Below, piece after piece: positions 1 to 6,265 of a stretch of 8,296 nucleotides of DNA. This stretch comes from Ruminococcaceae bacterium UBA4306 (lineage in GTDB: Bacteria; Bacillota; Clostridia; Oscillospirales; Acutalibacteraceae): NCBI GenBank assembly GCA_002394725.1, contig DGUQ01000159.1:8774-17069 (forward strand), written 5' to 3'. Made by a program: the position numbers and the translations under genes. The notes beneath the pieces are model-generated. The model had not been told where the DNA came from. It saw only the letters and a program-made list of their open reading frames with translations, and did no database searches. The number at the start of each line of letters is the position of its first letter. Position 1 is the first letter of the stretch.

Positions 1-750
1 TTCACACAGCTCAAAAAGGACGGCGCCAAGCACTTCGGCATCCACGCGTTCTTAGCGTCCAACACCGTTTCTAACGAGTATTACGCGGAGCTCGCGTCCA
101 TCCTCTTCCAACTCGCCGTTCGCCTTAAAGACCGCTGCGGCGTGCATATCAGCTTCATCAACCTGTCGGGCGGCATCGGCGTCGATTACCGTCCCGAGGA
201 GCCGACCAACGACATCATGATCATCGGTGATCTGGTTCGTCAAAAGTATGAGGAGATCTTAGTGCCCGAGGGCATGGACGATATCGCGATCTTCTCCGAG
301 CTCGGCAGATACATGATGGCGCCCTACGGCGCCTTGATCGCGACCTGCCTGCACACCAAGCATATCTACAAGGACTACATCGGTCTGGACGCCTGCGCCG
401 CCAACCTCATGCGACCGGCGATGTACGGCTCCTATCACCATATCACCGTGCTCGGCAAGGAGAACGACCCCTGTACCTTCAAGTACGATGTGACAGGCGG
501 TCTGTGCGAGAACAATGACAAGTTCGCCGTTGACCGCATGCTGCCCGAGATCCTGCCCGGCGACCTGATCTATATCCATGACACGGGCGCTCACGGCTTC
601 TCGATGGGCTACAACTATAACGGCAAGCTCCGCTCTGCGGAAGTCCTGCTCAAAGAGGACGGCTCCCATCAGCTGATCCGCCGTGCCGAGACCATGGACG
701 ATTACTTCGCGACCTTCGACTTCTCGCCCTATCATTTCAATACCAAGTAA
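1..750 (+). CDS. lysA: Diaminopimelate decarboxylase, C-terminal part (5' end outside window)
   Basis: PLP-dependent fold-type III decarboxylase that converts meso-diaminopimelate to L-lysine in the cytoplasm, the last step of lysine synthesis. The reading frame is open from base 1, so the N-terminal part, including the PLP lysine, is missing; 249 residues remain of a family usually about 400-430 long. Visible family blocks (numbered from the first codon here) are FGIHAF at 12-17, the glycine-rich phosphate loop NLSGGIGVDY at 54-63, SELGRY at 99-104 (usually EPGR), RPAMYGSYHHI at 138-148, the catalytic GGLCENND at 166-173 with Cys169 and Asp173, and GDLIYIHDTGAHGFSMGYNY at 187-206. The usual GAYG is GAHG here, with His198 in place of Tyr. 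The end is TAA, followed by two hairpins. Related decarboxylases of arginine, ornithine or carboxynorspermidine share the fold, but the CENND and YNYNGKLRSAE blocks favour LysA. Confidence 0.88.
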   Translation, partial: FTQLKKDGAKHFGIHAFLASNTVSNEYYAELASILFQLAVRLKDRCGVHISFINLSGGIGVDYRPEEPTNDIMIIGDLVRQKYEEILVPEGMDDIAIFSELGRYMMAPYGALIATCLHTKHIYKDYIGLDACAANLMRPAMYGSYHHITVLGKENDPCTFKYDVTGGLCENNDKFAVDRMLPEILPGDLIYIHDTGAHGFSMGYNYNGKLRSAEVLLKEDGSHQLIRRAETMDDYFATFDFSPYHFNTK

Positions 751-763
751 TAGGAAGAAGCAA

Positions 764-791
764 ACTCCCTCACCTGATCGGGTGGGGGAGT
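764..791 (+). terminator. Hairpin after lysA
   Basis: An 11-bp stem, 764-774 paired with 781-791, with loop TGATCG, lies 14 bases past the lysA stop. It contains one T-G wobble (770/785) that is tolerated only in plus-strand RNA, where it reads as U-G; in minus-strand RNA it becomes an A-C mismatch. The following sequence (TAGTTGTATC) is only weakly T-rich, so alone this is a poor intrinsic terminator, but it may act together with the hairpin just downstream. Confidence 0.5.
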
Positions 792-805
792 AGTTGTATC
801 ACAAA

Positions 806-841
806 AGCGCCGCCACTCTCGTGACGGCGCTGTTCCTTTTT
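806..841 (-). terminator. Shared (bidirectional) intrinsic terminator between convergent genes
   Basis: An 11-position stem, 806-816 with 821-831, has the tetraloop TCTC (817-820). On the plus strand it is followed by GTTCCTTTTT and could stop lysA transcription. On the minus strand it is followed by TTTTGTG and ends the operon of the secreted protein and the 50-aa ORF. The one non-Watson-Crick position (813/824) is a C-A mismatch in plus-strand RNA but a G-U wobble in minus-strand RNA, so the fold is somewhat better for minus-strand transcripts. Confidence 0.75.
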
Positions 842-851
842 ATGTTCTGCC

Positions 852-1004
852 TTATCGACCGTTCGGGACAGGGGTCCTGACGTCCTCGTCCGCGTTCAAA
901 TCGCTCAGGCTTCTGTACGCGTTGTTGATATCCGAGGTAGTGATGACGTCCTCATCGTCAAAGCGAGTGATCTCCAATTTGATTCTCTCGTATTGCTTTT
1001 TCAT
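852..1004 (-). CDS. Small 50-aa hypothetical protein, charged, with DVITTS motif
   Basis: A 50-residue ORF starting at the ATG read from 1004 down. A strong GGGAGG RBS (1012-1017 on the other strand) sits 7 bases before it. It begins 16 bp after the stop of the 1082-aa secreted protein, and transcription would run into the hairpin at 806-831, so both genes probably share one mRNA. The protein begins MKKQYERIKLEITRF and continues with DDEDVITTSD at residues 16-25. It has no signal peptide, membrane segment, Cys or repeats. From memory, many short hypothetical proteins of Firmicutes show an N-terminal pattern like MKK-x-YE-x6-I-x-x-F followed by acidic residues and DVI-x-TS; I know no established function. 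A longer in-frame version starting further upstream would overlap the large gene and have no RBS. The GC-independent support is the RBS and position. Confidence 0.65.
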   Translation of the reverse strand: MKKQYERIKLEITRFDDEDVITTSDINNAYRSLSDLNADEDVRTPVPNGR

Positions 1005-1011
1005 GTCATGA

Positions 1012-1017
1012 CCTCCC
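1012..1017 (-). promoter_or_regulatory. RBS of the 50-aa ORF
   Basis: The minus strand reads GGGAGG, then 7 bases, then ATG at 1004. An earlier ATG at 1009 is closed by a stop after two codons, so 1004 is the usable start. The RBS lies entirely in the 16-bp gap after the stop of the upstream gene, which argues for independent translation of the small ORF. Confidence 0.7.
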
Positions 1018-1020
1018 TCT

Positions 1021-4000
1021 TCAAATTCCTGCCATTTCGGCAATCGCGTTGTAATTCGTATAACAGCCTCCGATGACGTTCGTGCCGCGGTAATCGCTGT
1101 ACGCGACGCGTTCCAAGCCGTTGGCGTCGGTATACTTGATGTACGGACGGGCAAGCACATTGGTATCCTTACCTGCGGCGTCCTCGCCCTCGTAGGTGAT
1201 CACAAGGGAGTAGAGCAGATATTGGTCAAAATTCTGATGGTCAAGATTGACCACGCCGTTTTGCCTGTTGGCTACCTTGGACGTGCAGTTGACGTTCTTC
1301 GCAAAGCCGTAGTAGTTTTCATTGGACGCGTTAGCGGACGAAGTGTCGATACCGTTGGCTGTCTTACTGACATACTGGAGCTTTTCATCGCCGTTGAGGG
1401 CTTTGCGATGATACTCGATCCACTGCTCGTGGGTCGCGGCGACATAGCCGTATTCGATATTGTTCGGCTTGATGGCGTTGATCTGCTTGACAACGTCCAT
1501 GTTCAGCGAGGTGATAAAGCGCAAGCCGCCGGGAGTTTTGGGCACGTTGTCAAAGTTGTAGTCGCGCATCTCCTTGCGGATCTGCACGCCCGGCAGGTCA
1601 AAGCCGCCGTAGATGCCGTTATAGCTCTTAGGCGGAGCGTAGGTGTCTTTCTCGTCCTTCGCGACATTCTCCACCTTGATCCAGTGCGCGTAGATATCCT
1701 TGGCGTACTTGTCGGTACCGAATTGCACGGGATGGGAATCGTTGTCGTTCTCCTTATCATAGTACCAGCCCTTGAAGATGTAGGGGCAGCTGTTCGTTTC
1801 AGTCGGAATGACCTCGGGAACTGTGTAGAATTCTTCGATCGTCTCGCCGACCTTGATCTCTTTCGTTGCCGCTTCCACATACGAGGTGAAGATATCGTTA
1901 TTATTGTAATGATCGTCGATCTCGGTGTTGTTGATATGGTAATCAGGCTTTTTGCGGACGAGACGGACTTCGTCATCGGTGCCGGTTTCTACGCTAATCT
2001 GAGCTTGCTTTGGCTCATAAGATACGATTTCGAGCTTTGCGGCAACATCGCCGTATTCATCATATTCATATAAAACATTATCCGGAGGATCTAAGTTTAC
2101 ATAATTTATAGTGCTTTCTGTGTAATCATCTGAAAAAACGAAATCGTAGGATGCTGGGTTGTTGAGATAAGTATCACCGTTCGAGGTTATCTGTAACACC
2201 AGTTCTCGCGAGTTAGCATATCTTGATTGGCTGTTTGTTGTTGCTGTAAAAGTAACGCTGCCCAAATACGGTCGTATTGTTCTATTTGCATTATATGTTA
2301 AGGTTACTTCATTCGTATTGGGTGCTTTTTGAAGAACAATTGATGCTACCGAAACACTGGAATCTTTAGGTGTATATCTAATATATGTCGAACCTACACT
2401 CGCATTACTACTGTCGGTTTTATTGTACTTATTCGTGCTTTCTAAACGATATTTCAGTTCGCTAATAATTTCATTAGCGGTTGAAATATTTGTTAATTCT
2501 GGATTTTGAATATCTGTTATGACATATTGGTACCTGTGACCTGCAAATGCTTTAGGATTTGCGCTTGAATTTAAAGGATGCCTTTTAACCTTGTATTCAC
2601 GATATGTTTTTGAATCAGGATCAGGGGTAGTCGTCGTGGTTTTTTCGGTTCTTTCTACAATCCATGTTTCGTGGTCGGAAGTAAAATACTCGCTTGGGTG
2701 AACCTCAGGATTATGTTCTTTATAACCGTTTGTCAAAAGTTCTGCCGCGCCATCGTCGGGAGCTTCAATATCGCTCATCCCGTCGTCCCAGAGACTCGGG
2801 TCGGACAGACCGATCTTTGAACCGCTGAGGTCTCCGTCTACATATACCGGCTTGTCAACGCTGAGTATATTCAGATTATTCAAAGCGCCGTTGAACTTAT
2901 TGTTTTGAATAACGTCCGCGCCTGAGATATGAAGGGCAGAGTTCTTGTCATAGTAAACACCTGCGCCGCGGTCGCCGGAGGTGTTATCGGTAACGGTGGT
3001 TTTTTTCAAATTAGTATAACCGCCTGAGCCGTTAGTCGATAACATAATTCCGCCGCCTTTTGTTACCGCCGAATTGTCGGTGATAGTACAGCCGTCGATG
3101 TCCATTTGTGTCCAGTAGCCAAAGCTCTCAATACCTGCGCCGTTGTCGGCTTTGTTGCTTGAAATAAATGCGTTATAGATTTGAATTTTGGCAGCAGATT
3201 TAATCATAGCGACTAAGATACCGCCACCCATATCTTCGGCTTCGTTTTGTTCGATCGTGCCGCCGTTGATATACAAGCCGGGGTTATCTGTTAATCCGGT
3301 TCCCTGCGGGTACATTTCAAACGCGCTGGAAAAGGCGTAAAAATAACCCGAGACAAAAATACCCGCACCCAGCCATGCCTTATTTCCTGAGATTGTGCCG
3401 TTGTTGATGGTTACATTACTCTTTGGATTGCCCATCTTATATAAATCCCATTCATCTTGATCTGACATGCTGTCCGAGCTTGCCATGGCAATGCCGCCGC
3501 CCATATTGGTTGCCTCGCAGTTACTGATCGTACCTCCGTTCATAGTGAAAGAGGAGCCGGCGGTAACGAATACACCGCCGCCCATAGCGGTAAAGCAACG
3601 ATTGGGGTCATACTCATCGGTATAGTCTGACCGAACGTAGCATTTTGTTATAGTACCGTTATCCATAATAAAACTGCCTCCGGCAATTACAGCGACACCG
3701 CCGCCGTAGCATACCGAACCGCTGTCGATACCGCAGTTCTCGATCGTACCGCCGTACATATGAAAGGTGCCGCCTTTTACCGTAACGCCGCCGCCAAAGT
3801 AGTTGTCGCCCTTGTGATCCTTCAACGTAACCTTGTCATACATATTGCAAAAGGAATCATACTGGATATCGACTATGCCTGCGACGTCGTTATTATTTGC
3901 GCTTGTCAAAGTTAAGGCGGATTCTCCGTCACCCAGATTGACTGTCGCGCCATTAGCGATATAGACCGCCGATTCGGAAGATGAGACCGTGTGCCCGTTA

Positions 4001-4269
4001 CCGATGACGGTGACGACCGCGTCGCTCTTTGTGATTGAGACTTGATAGCCTTCGATATCGTCGGTCAGATTGATGGTGTAATTACCGCCGTTTGTATTGA
4101 TTTCGTTACAGGCGGCTTTAAGCTCGTCCGCCGTGCCGACGTATTTGACGGTGCCTTCCTCAGTCGCCGCTGCGTCGACAGCCGCCGCGTCAACGGTGAT
4201 CGGGATGGCTGTAAACGCCATGCTTATCATGATGACCGCGAGCAGCAGGCTCAACGATTTTTTGATCAT
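1021..4269 (-). CDS. Secreted multi-domain protein: beta-helix repeats, Flg_new-type repeat, C-terminal domain
   Basis: A 1082-aa predicted extracellular protein. Start ATG at 4269 is chosen because AAGGAGGAG lies 7 bases before it and a signal peptide follows at once (KK, hydrophobic residues 5-24, likely cleavage near VDA-AA at 26-30). Residues about 155-465 carry at least eight beta-helix turns of the type GGG(I/V)..F.M.GGTI..N, typical of right-handed parallel beta-helix proteins (pectate-lyase-like or Pmp-like). Residues 541-552 are a Thr/Pro/Asp linker. Residues 510-743 match no family I recognise and are encoded by AT-rich DNA. Residues about 810-865, ending FKGWYYD...DIYAHW, resemble a Listeria-Bacteroides Flg_new/InlB B-type repeat. 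Residues about 885-1082 (GVQIR, GLRFIT, EYGYV, ARPYIKYTDANG) form a C-terminal domain I recall from other secreted Firmicutes proteins. I see no LPXTG, SLH or dockerin, so the attachment mode is unclear. It could be an adhesin or a glycan-binding protein; no catalytic motif is evident. Confidence 0.82.
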   Translation of the reverse strand: MIKKSLSLLLAVIMISMAFTAIPITVDAAAVDAAATEEGTVKYVGTADELKAACNEINTNGGNYTINLTDDIEGYQVSITKSDAVVTVIGNGHTVSSSESAVYIANGATVNLGDGESALTLTSANNNDVAGIVDIQYDSFCNMYDKVTLKDHKGDNYFGGGVTVKGGTFHMYGGTIENCGIDSGSVCYGGGVAVIAGGSFIMDNGTITKCYVRSDYTDEYDPNRCFTAMGGGVFVTAGSSFTMNGGTISNCEATNMGGGIAMASSDSMSDQDEWDLYKMGNPKSNVTINNGTISGNKAWLGAGIFVSGYFYAFSSAFEMYPQGTGLTDNPGLYINGGTIEQNEAEDMGGGILVAMIKSAAKIQIYNAFISSNKADNGAGIESFGYWTQMDIDGCTITDNSAVTKGGGIMLSTNGSGGYTNLKKTTVTDNTSGDRGAGVYYDKNSALHISGADVIQNNKFNGALNNLNILSVDKPVYVDGDLSGSKIGLSDPSLWDDGMSDIEAPDDGAAELLTNGYKEHNPEVHPSEYFTSDHETWIVERTEKTTTTTPDPDSKTYREYKVKRHPLNSSANPKAFAGHRYQYVITDIQNPELTNISTANEIISELKYRLESTNKYNKTDSSNASVGSTYIRYTPKDSSVSVASIVLQKAPNTNEVTLTYNANRTIRPYLGSVTFTATTNSQSRYANSRELVLQITSNGDTYLNNPASYDFVFSDDYTESTINYVNLDPPDNVLYEYDEYGDVAAKLEIVSYEPKQAQISVETGTDDEVRLVRKKPDYHINNTEIDDHYNNNDIFTSYVEAATKEIKVGETIEEFYTVPEVIPTETNSCPYIFKGWYYDKENDNDSHPVQFGTDKYAKDIYAHWIKVENVAKDEKDTYAPPKSYNGIYGGFDLPGVQIRKEMRDYNFDNVPKTPGGLRFITSLNMDVVKQINAIKPNNIEYGYVAATHEQWIEYHRKALNGDEKLQYVSKTANGIDTSSANASNENYYGFAKNVNCTSKVANRQNGVVNLDHQNFDQYLLYSLVITYEGEDAAGKDTNVLARPYIKYTDANGLERVAYSDYRGTNVIGGCYTNYNAIAEMAGI

Positions 4270-4276
4270 TATTGTT

Positions 4277-4285
4277 CTCCTCCTT
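4277..4285 (-). promoter_or_regulatory. RBS fixing the start of the secreted protein
   Basis: AAGGAGGAG on the minus strand, 7 bases before ATG 4269. The frame stays open upstream to another ATG at 4311, but that start has no RBS and would put 14 residues, including several charged ones, before the signal peptide. Confidence 0.8.
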
Positions 4286-4363
4286 GATAAAATATCATGT
4301 TTGAATAACAATTAACTGTAATGATTCTCGGATAATATTCCGGAATAAAAACATCTTATTTTT

Positions 4364-4392
4364 AGTATAACTGGTTTGCGTTGAAAAAGCAA
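4364..4392 (-). promoter_or_regulatory. Candidate sigma-A promoter for the secreted-protein operon
   Basis: On the minus strand TTGCTT (4387-4392), a 17-base spacer and TATACT (4364-4369) form a vegetative-type promoter. The predicted 5' untranslated leader is about 85-90 bases. The -10 box is good (5 of 6); the -35 box matches only its first three bases. Confidence 0.45.
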
Positions 4393-4409
4393 TAAAAATT
4401 AGTGAAAAT
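4381..4409 (+). promoter_or_regulatory. Weak candidate sigma-A promoter for the 4460-6263 pair
   Basis: TTGAAA (4381-4386), a 17-base spacer and GAAAAT (4404-4409). The -35 box is fair and the -10 box weak. It lies back to back with the minus-strand -35 box at 4387-4392, so if both are real the two divergent promoters share binding space. Confidence 0.2.
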
Positions 4410-4411
4410 TA

Positions 4412-4440
4412 ACATAAATCTTCAGAACTTTTCATACAAA
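4412..4440 (+). promoter_or_regulatory. Candidate sigma-E-like promoter for the 4460-6263 pair
   Basis: ACATAAA (4412-4418), 14 bases, then CATACAAA (4433-4440). The -10 box differs from the Bacillus mother-cell sigma-E consensus CATACAHT only at the last base; the -35 box matches KMATATT at four of seven positions. Transcription would start near 4447, right at the RBS, an unusually short leader. In DNA this AT-rich a chance match is possible. Confidence 0.25.
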
Positions 4441-4459
4441 TTATCGAAGGAGGATATTT

Positions 4460-4927
4460 ATGTACAGAGATTATCTGAATTCCGGCAACAATCCCGGAGA
4501 GATCTACGCGCCCGACAGGGTGCTGCCAAAGGGCGAGACGCCCTTTCGCGACGAGTATGAGGAGTATATCCGCGCGTATCCCGGACGCGGCACCTTAAAG
4601 GTGCAGATCAGCGTCGCGCGCGGCGCCTTTCCGCTCAAAAACGTGCTCGTTGATGTGTCCCAGATCTATAACGGTGTGCGCTACAGCCTGTATAACGACG
4701 TCACCGATATCTCGGGCATCGTCGATAACATGGTGCTCCCAGCACGATCGCTCGAAAGCACGCTGAATTTTGAGTCGTCACAGATCCCCGAGGCGGAGTA
4801 TCTGGTGACCGTGTTCCATCCCGATTTCCGTGAGATGAACGACTGCGCGGTGGTCATCCATGACAAGACCGAGACCATCCTGCCCATCTCACTGGTGCCG
4901 CGGACAGGGGAGAGAGAAGATGGCTGA
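4460..4927 (+). CDS. Small beta-sandwich (carboxypeptidase-regulatory-like) protein, 155 aa
   Basis: A 155-residue protein starting at ATG 4460, six bases after a perfect AAGGAGG (4447-4453). The first 35 residues are polar and contain YAPDRVLPKGETPF. Residues about 40-146 run YPGRGTLKVQISVARGAFPL, then N-V-L-V-D-V-S, DVTDISGIVDNMVLPA (80-95) and YLVTVFHPDFRE (114-125). This succession of short beta strands with a D-x-SG turn resembles the carboxypeptidase-regulatory-like fold. I recall relatives with the YPGRG..KVQV core in Clostridia, encoded beside peptidoglycan-binding proteins, but no experimentally assigned function. There is no signal peptide or membrane segment. Its last 8 bases overlap the start of the next gene, which implies translational coupling and a shared role, perhaps as a non-enzymatic partner or assembly factor. 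That role is inference. Confidence 0.85.
   Translation: MYRDYLNSGNNPGEIYAPDRVLPKGETPFRDEYEEYIRAYPGRGTLKVQISVARGAFPLKNVLVDVSQIYNGVRYSLYNDVTDISGIVDNMVLPARSLESTLNFESSQIPEAEYLVTVFHPDFREMNDCAVVIHDKTETILPISLVPRTGEREDG
4906..4912 (+). promoter_or_regulatory. RBS inside the 155-aa gene that fixes the start of the SpoIID-like gene
   Basis: AGGGGAG lies 7 bases before ATG 4920. The frame is open further upstream to a start codon at 4860, but that start has no RBS and adds 20 residues that look like out-of-frame translation of the upstream gene. Confidence 0.65.
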
Positions 4928-6263
4928 GCTGCCCACCATCCCGTCCACCATCACCGTTCACCTCGGCGCGCCGAACAGCAACGCCGAGAATGTTACGGTG
5001 CCTTTTTCGGATTACATCAAGAATGTCGCTTCATCCGAGATCTACCCGAACTGGCCTGTTGAAGCTCTGCGCGCGAACATCCTCGCGCAGATCTCCTATA
5101 CCCTCAACCGCGTCTACACCGAGTATTATCCCAGCCGCGGCTACAATTTTGATATCACCAACGATACGCGCTATGACCACGCCTACACCAAGGACGGCGA
5201 GGTGTTCGACACCATCAGCCTGATCGTGGATGATATTTTCAACAACTATATCCGCCGCAAGGGAGCGATCGAGCCGCTCGCCGCCAAGTTCTGTGACGGC
5301 AGGATCACCATGTGCAGCGGACTGTTGCAGTGGGGCACGGTCGATCTTGCCAATCAGGGCTATACCGCGATGCAGATCTTGCAGTATTATTACGGTGACG
5401 ACATCGAGCTGGTCGAGAACGCCCCTTTGAACGATAAAACCCAGTCCTATCCCGGCGTCGCCCTGTCGCGCGGCTCCTTCGGCGACGATGTGCGCACCAT
5501 CAAGAATGAGCTCAACCGCATCCGCCGCAACTATCCTGCCATTCCGAGCATCAATACCGCTACCTCGGTTTATGACAGCGAGACGGTGGAAGCGGTCACC
5601 GAGTTCCAGCGCATTTTCAACCTTACGCCCGACGGCGTCGTCGGCAAGGCGACGTGGTATAAGATCAAGCAGATCTACGCGGCTGTCAAGCGGCTGTCCG
5701 AGCTGACCAGCGAGGGACTGACCATCCCCGAGGTGGAGCGTGTGTTCCGCACGGAGCTTTCCCTCGGCGACAGCGGCGTCGAGGTCGAGGCGGTGCAGTA
5801 TTATCTGGCGTTTTTGGGCTATTTCTATCCCCAGCTGCCGCCGATCCCGATCACAGGCTTCTTCGATGAGCTGACGCGTGACGCGGTGTTCACATTTCAG
5901 AACGAATACGGTCTGCCTGTCACGGGCGTTGTCGATCTGAGCACCTTCTATACCATCGAGCGCGTGTACAAAAACGCGGTCGCCGATTTGCCGGCGAACT
6001 ACCAAAGCGCCATCGGAGAGCCGTATCCCGGACGTTTTCTCGTGGAGGGCGACAGGGGCGAAGAGGTGAGCGTGATCCAGCAGTACATCAACCGTATCGC
6101 GCAGTCCGATCCTGCCGTGCCGACGATCACCGTGGACGGCATCTTCGGTCCGCAGACAAGGCGCGCGGTGATCGCGATCCAGTCACAGCTCGGGGTGGAG
6201 CAAAACGGCGCGATCGGCCCCGTGGAATGGGTCGAGATCATCACACGCGGCAATAATCTGTAA
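4920..6263 (+). CDS. SpoIID-like peptidoglycan enzyme with three peptidoglycan-binding domains
   Basis: A 447-residue protein from ATG 4920. Residues about 28-166 resemble SpoIID, the lytic transglycosylase that cleaves stripped glycan strands during engulfment. The segment DYIKNVASSEIYPNWPVEAL (31-50) aligns with the SpoIID YL-x-GVV-x-E-MP-x-SWP-x-EALKAQ block, so Glu40 matches the catalytic Glu. LLQWGTVDLANQGYTAMQIL (135-154) followed by QYYYG matches the SQ-x-GA..MA..G..Y..IL.YYY block. Cys125 and Cys132 might bind a metal, as cysteines do in C. difficile SpoIID, but the partner histidines are not evident. Three PG_binding_1-like domains follow at about 178-255, 278-350 and 370-442, each with L/V..G..G..V..I(Q).(L/I), a TVDGIFGPQT-like loop and an A(V)..FQ helix. 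Unlike SpoIID, it has no N-terminal membrane anchor or signal peptide. It overlaps the 155-aa gene by 8 bp. Whether the SpoIID-like domain is catalytically active is not certain. Confidence 0.8.
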   Translation: MAELPTIPSTITVHLGAPNSNAENVTVPFSDYIKNVASSEIYPNWPVEALRANILAQISYTLNRVYTEYYPSRGYNFDITNDTRYDHAYTKDGEVFDTISLIVDDIFNNYIRRKGAIEPLAAKFCDGRITMCSGLLQWGTVDLANQGYTAMQILQYYYGDDIELVENAPLNDKTQSYPGVALSRGSFGDDVRTIKNELNRIRRNYPAIPSINTATSVYDSETVEAVTEFQRIFNLTPDGVVGKATWYKIKQIYAAVKRLSELTSEGLTIPEVERVFRTELSLGDSGVEVEAVQYYLAFLGYFYPQLPPIPITGFFDELTRDAVFTFQNEYGLPVTGVVDLSTFYTIERVYKNAVADLPANYQSAIGEPYPGRFLVEGDRGEEVSVIQQYINRIAQSDPAVPTITVDGIFGPQTRRAVIAIQSQLGVEQNGAIGPVEWVEIITRGNNL

Positions 6264-6265
6264 AA

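Noticed and set aside
142..144. GTG at 142 as the start of the lysA-like gene
   Set aside because: The same frame is open to base 1 and codes conserved family sequence (FGIHAF at codons 12-17), so the gene is simply truncated by the window edge.
259..735. 158-codon open frame on the minus strand
   Set aside because: Antisense to lysA, which has clear family motifs; no RBS or motif of its own.
1005..1160. Longer N-terminus for the 50-aa ORF
   Set aside because: The extension would overlap the end of the large gene in another frame, with no RBS, whereas the ATG at 1004 has GGGAGG at proper spacing.
1222..2073. 283-codon open frame on the plus strand
   Set aside because: Antisense to the GC-rich 3' end of the secreted-protein gene. 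It ends where the AT-rich part begins, as expected for a composition-driven open frame.
3000..3800. The repeated GGGI/GGT coding motifs as a possible CRISPR or DNA repeat array
   Set aside because: The similarity is at protein level with irregular spacing and different codons. It is a beta-helix repeat, not a DNA repeat.
4270..4357. A riboswitch in the leader of the secreted-protein gene
   Set aside because: The roughly 88-base leader is AT-rich with only a four-base stem around CGGA/TCCG and no recognisable aptamer.
5031..6005. 324-codon open frame on the minus strand
   Set aside because: It lies entirely opposite the SpoIID/PG-binding gene, has no RBS and gives a low-complexity protein typical of antisense frames in GC-rich coding DNA.
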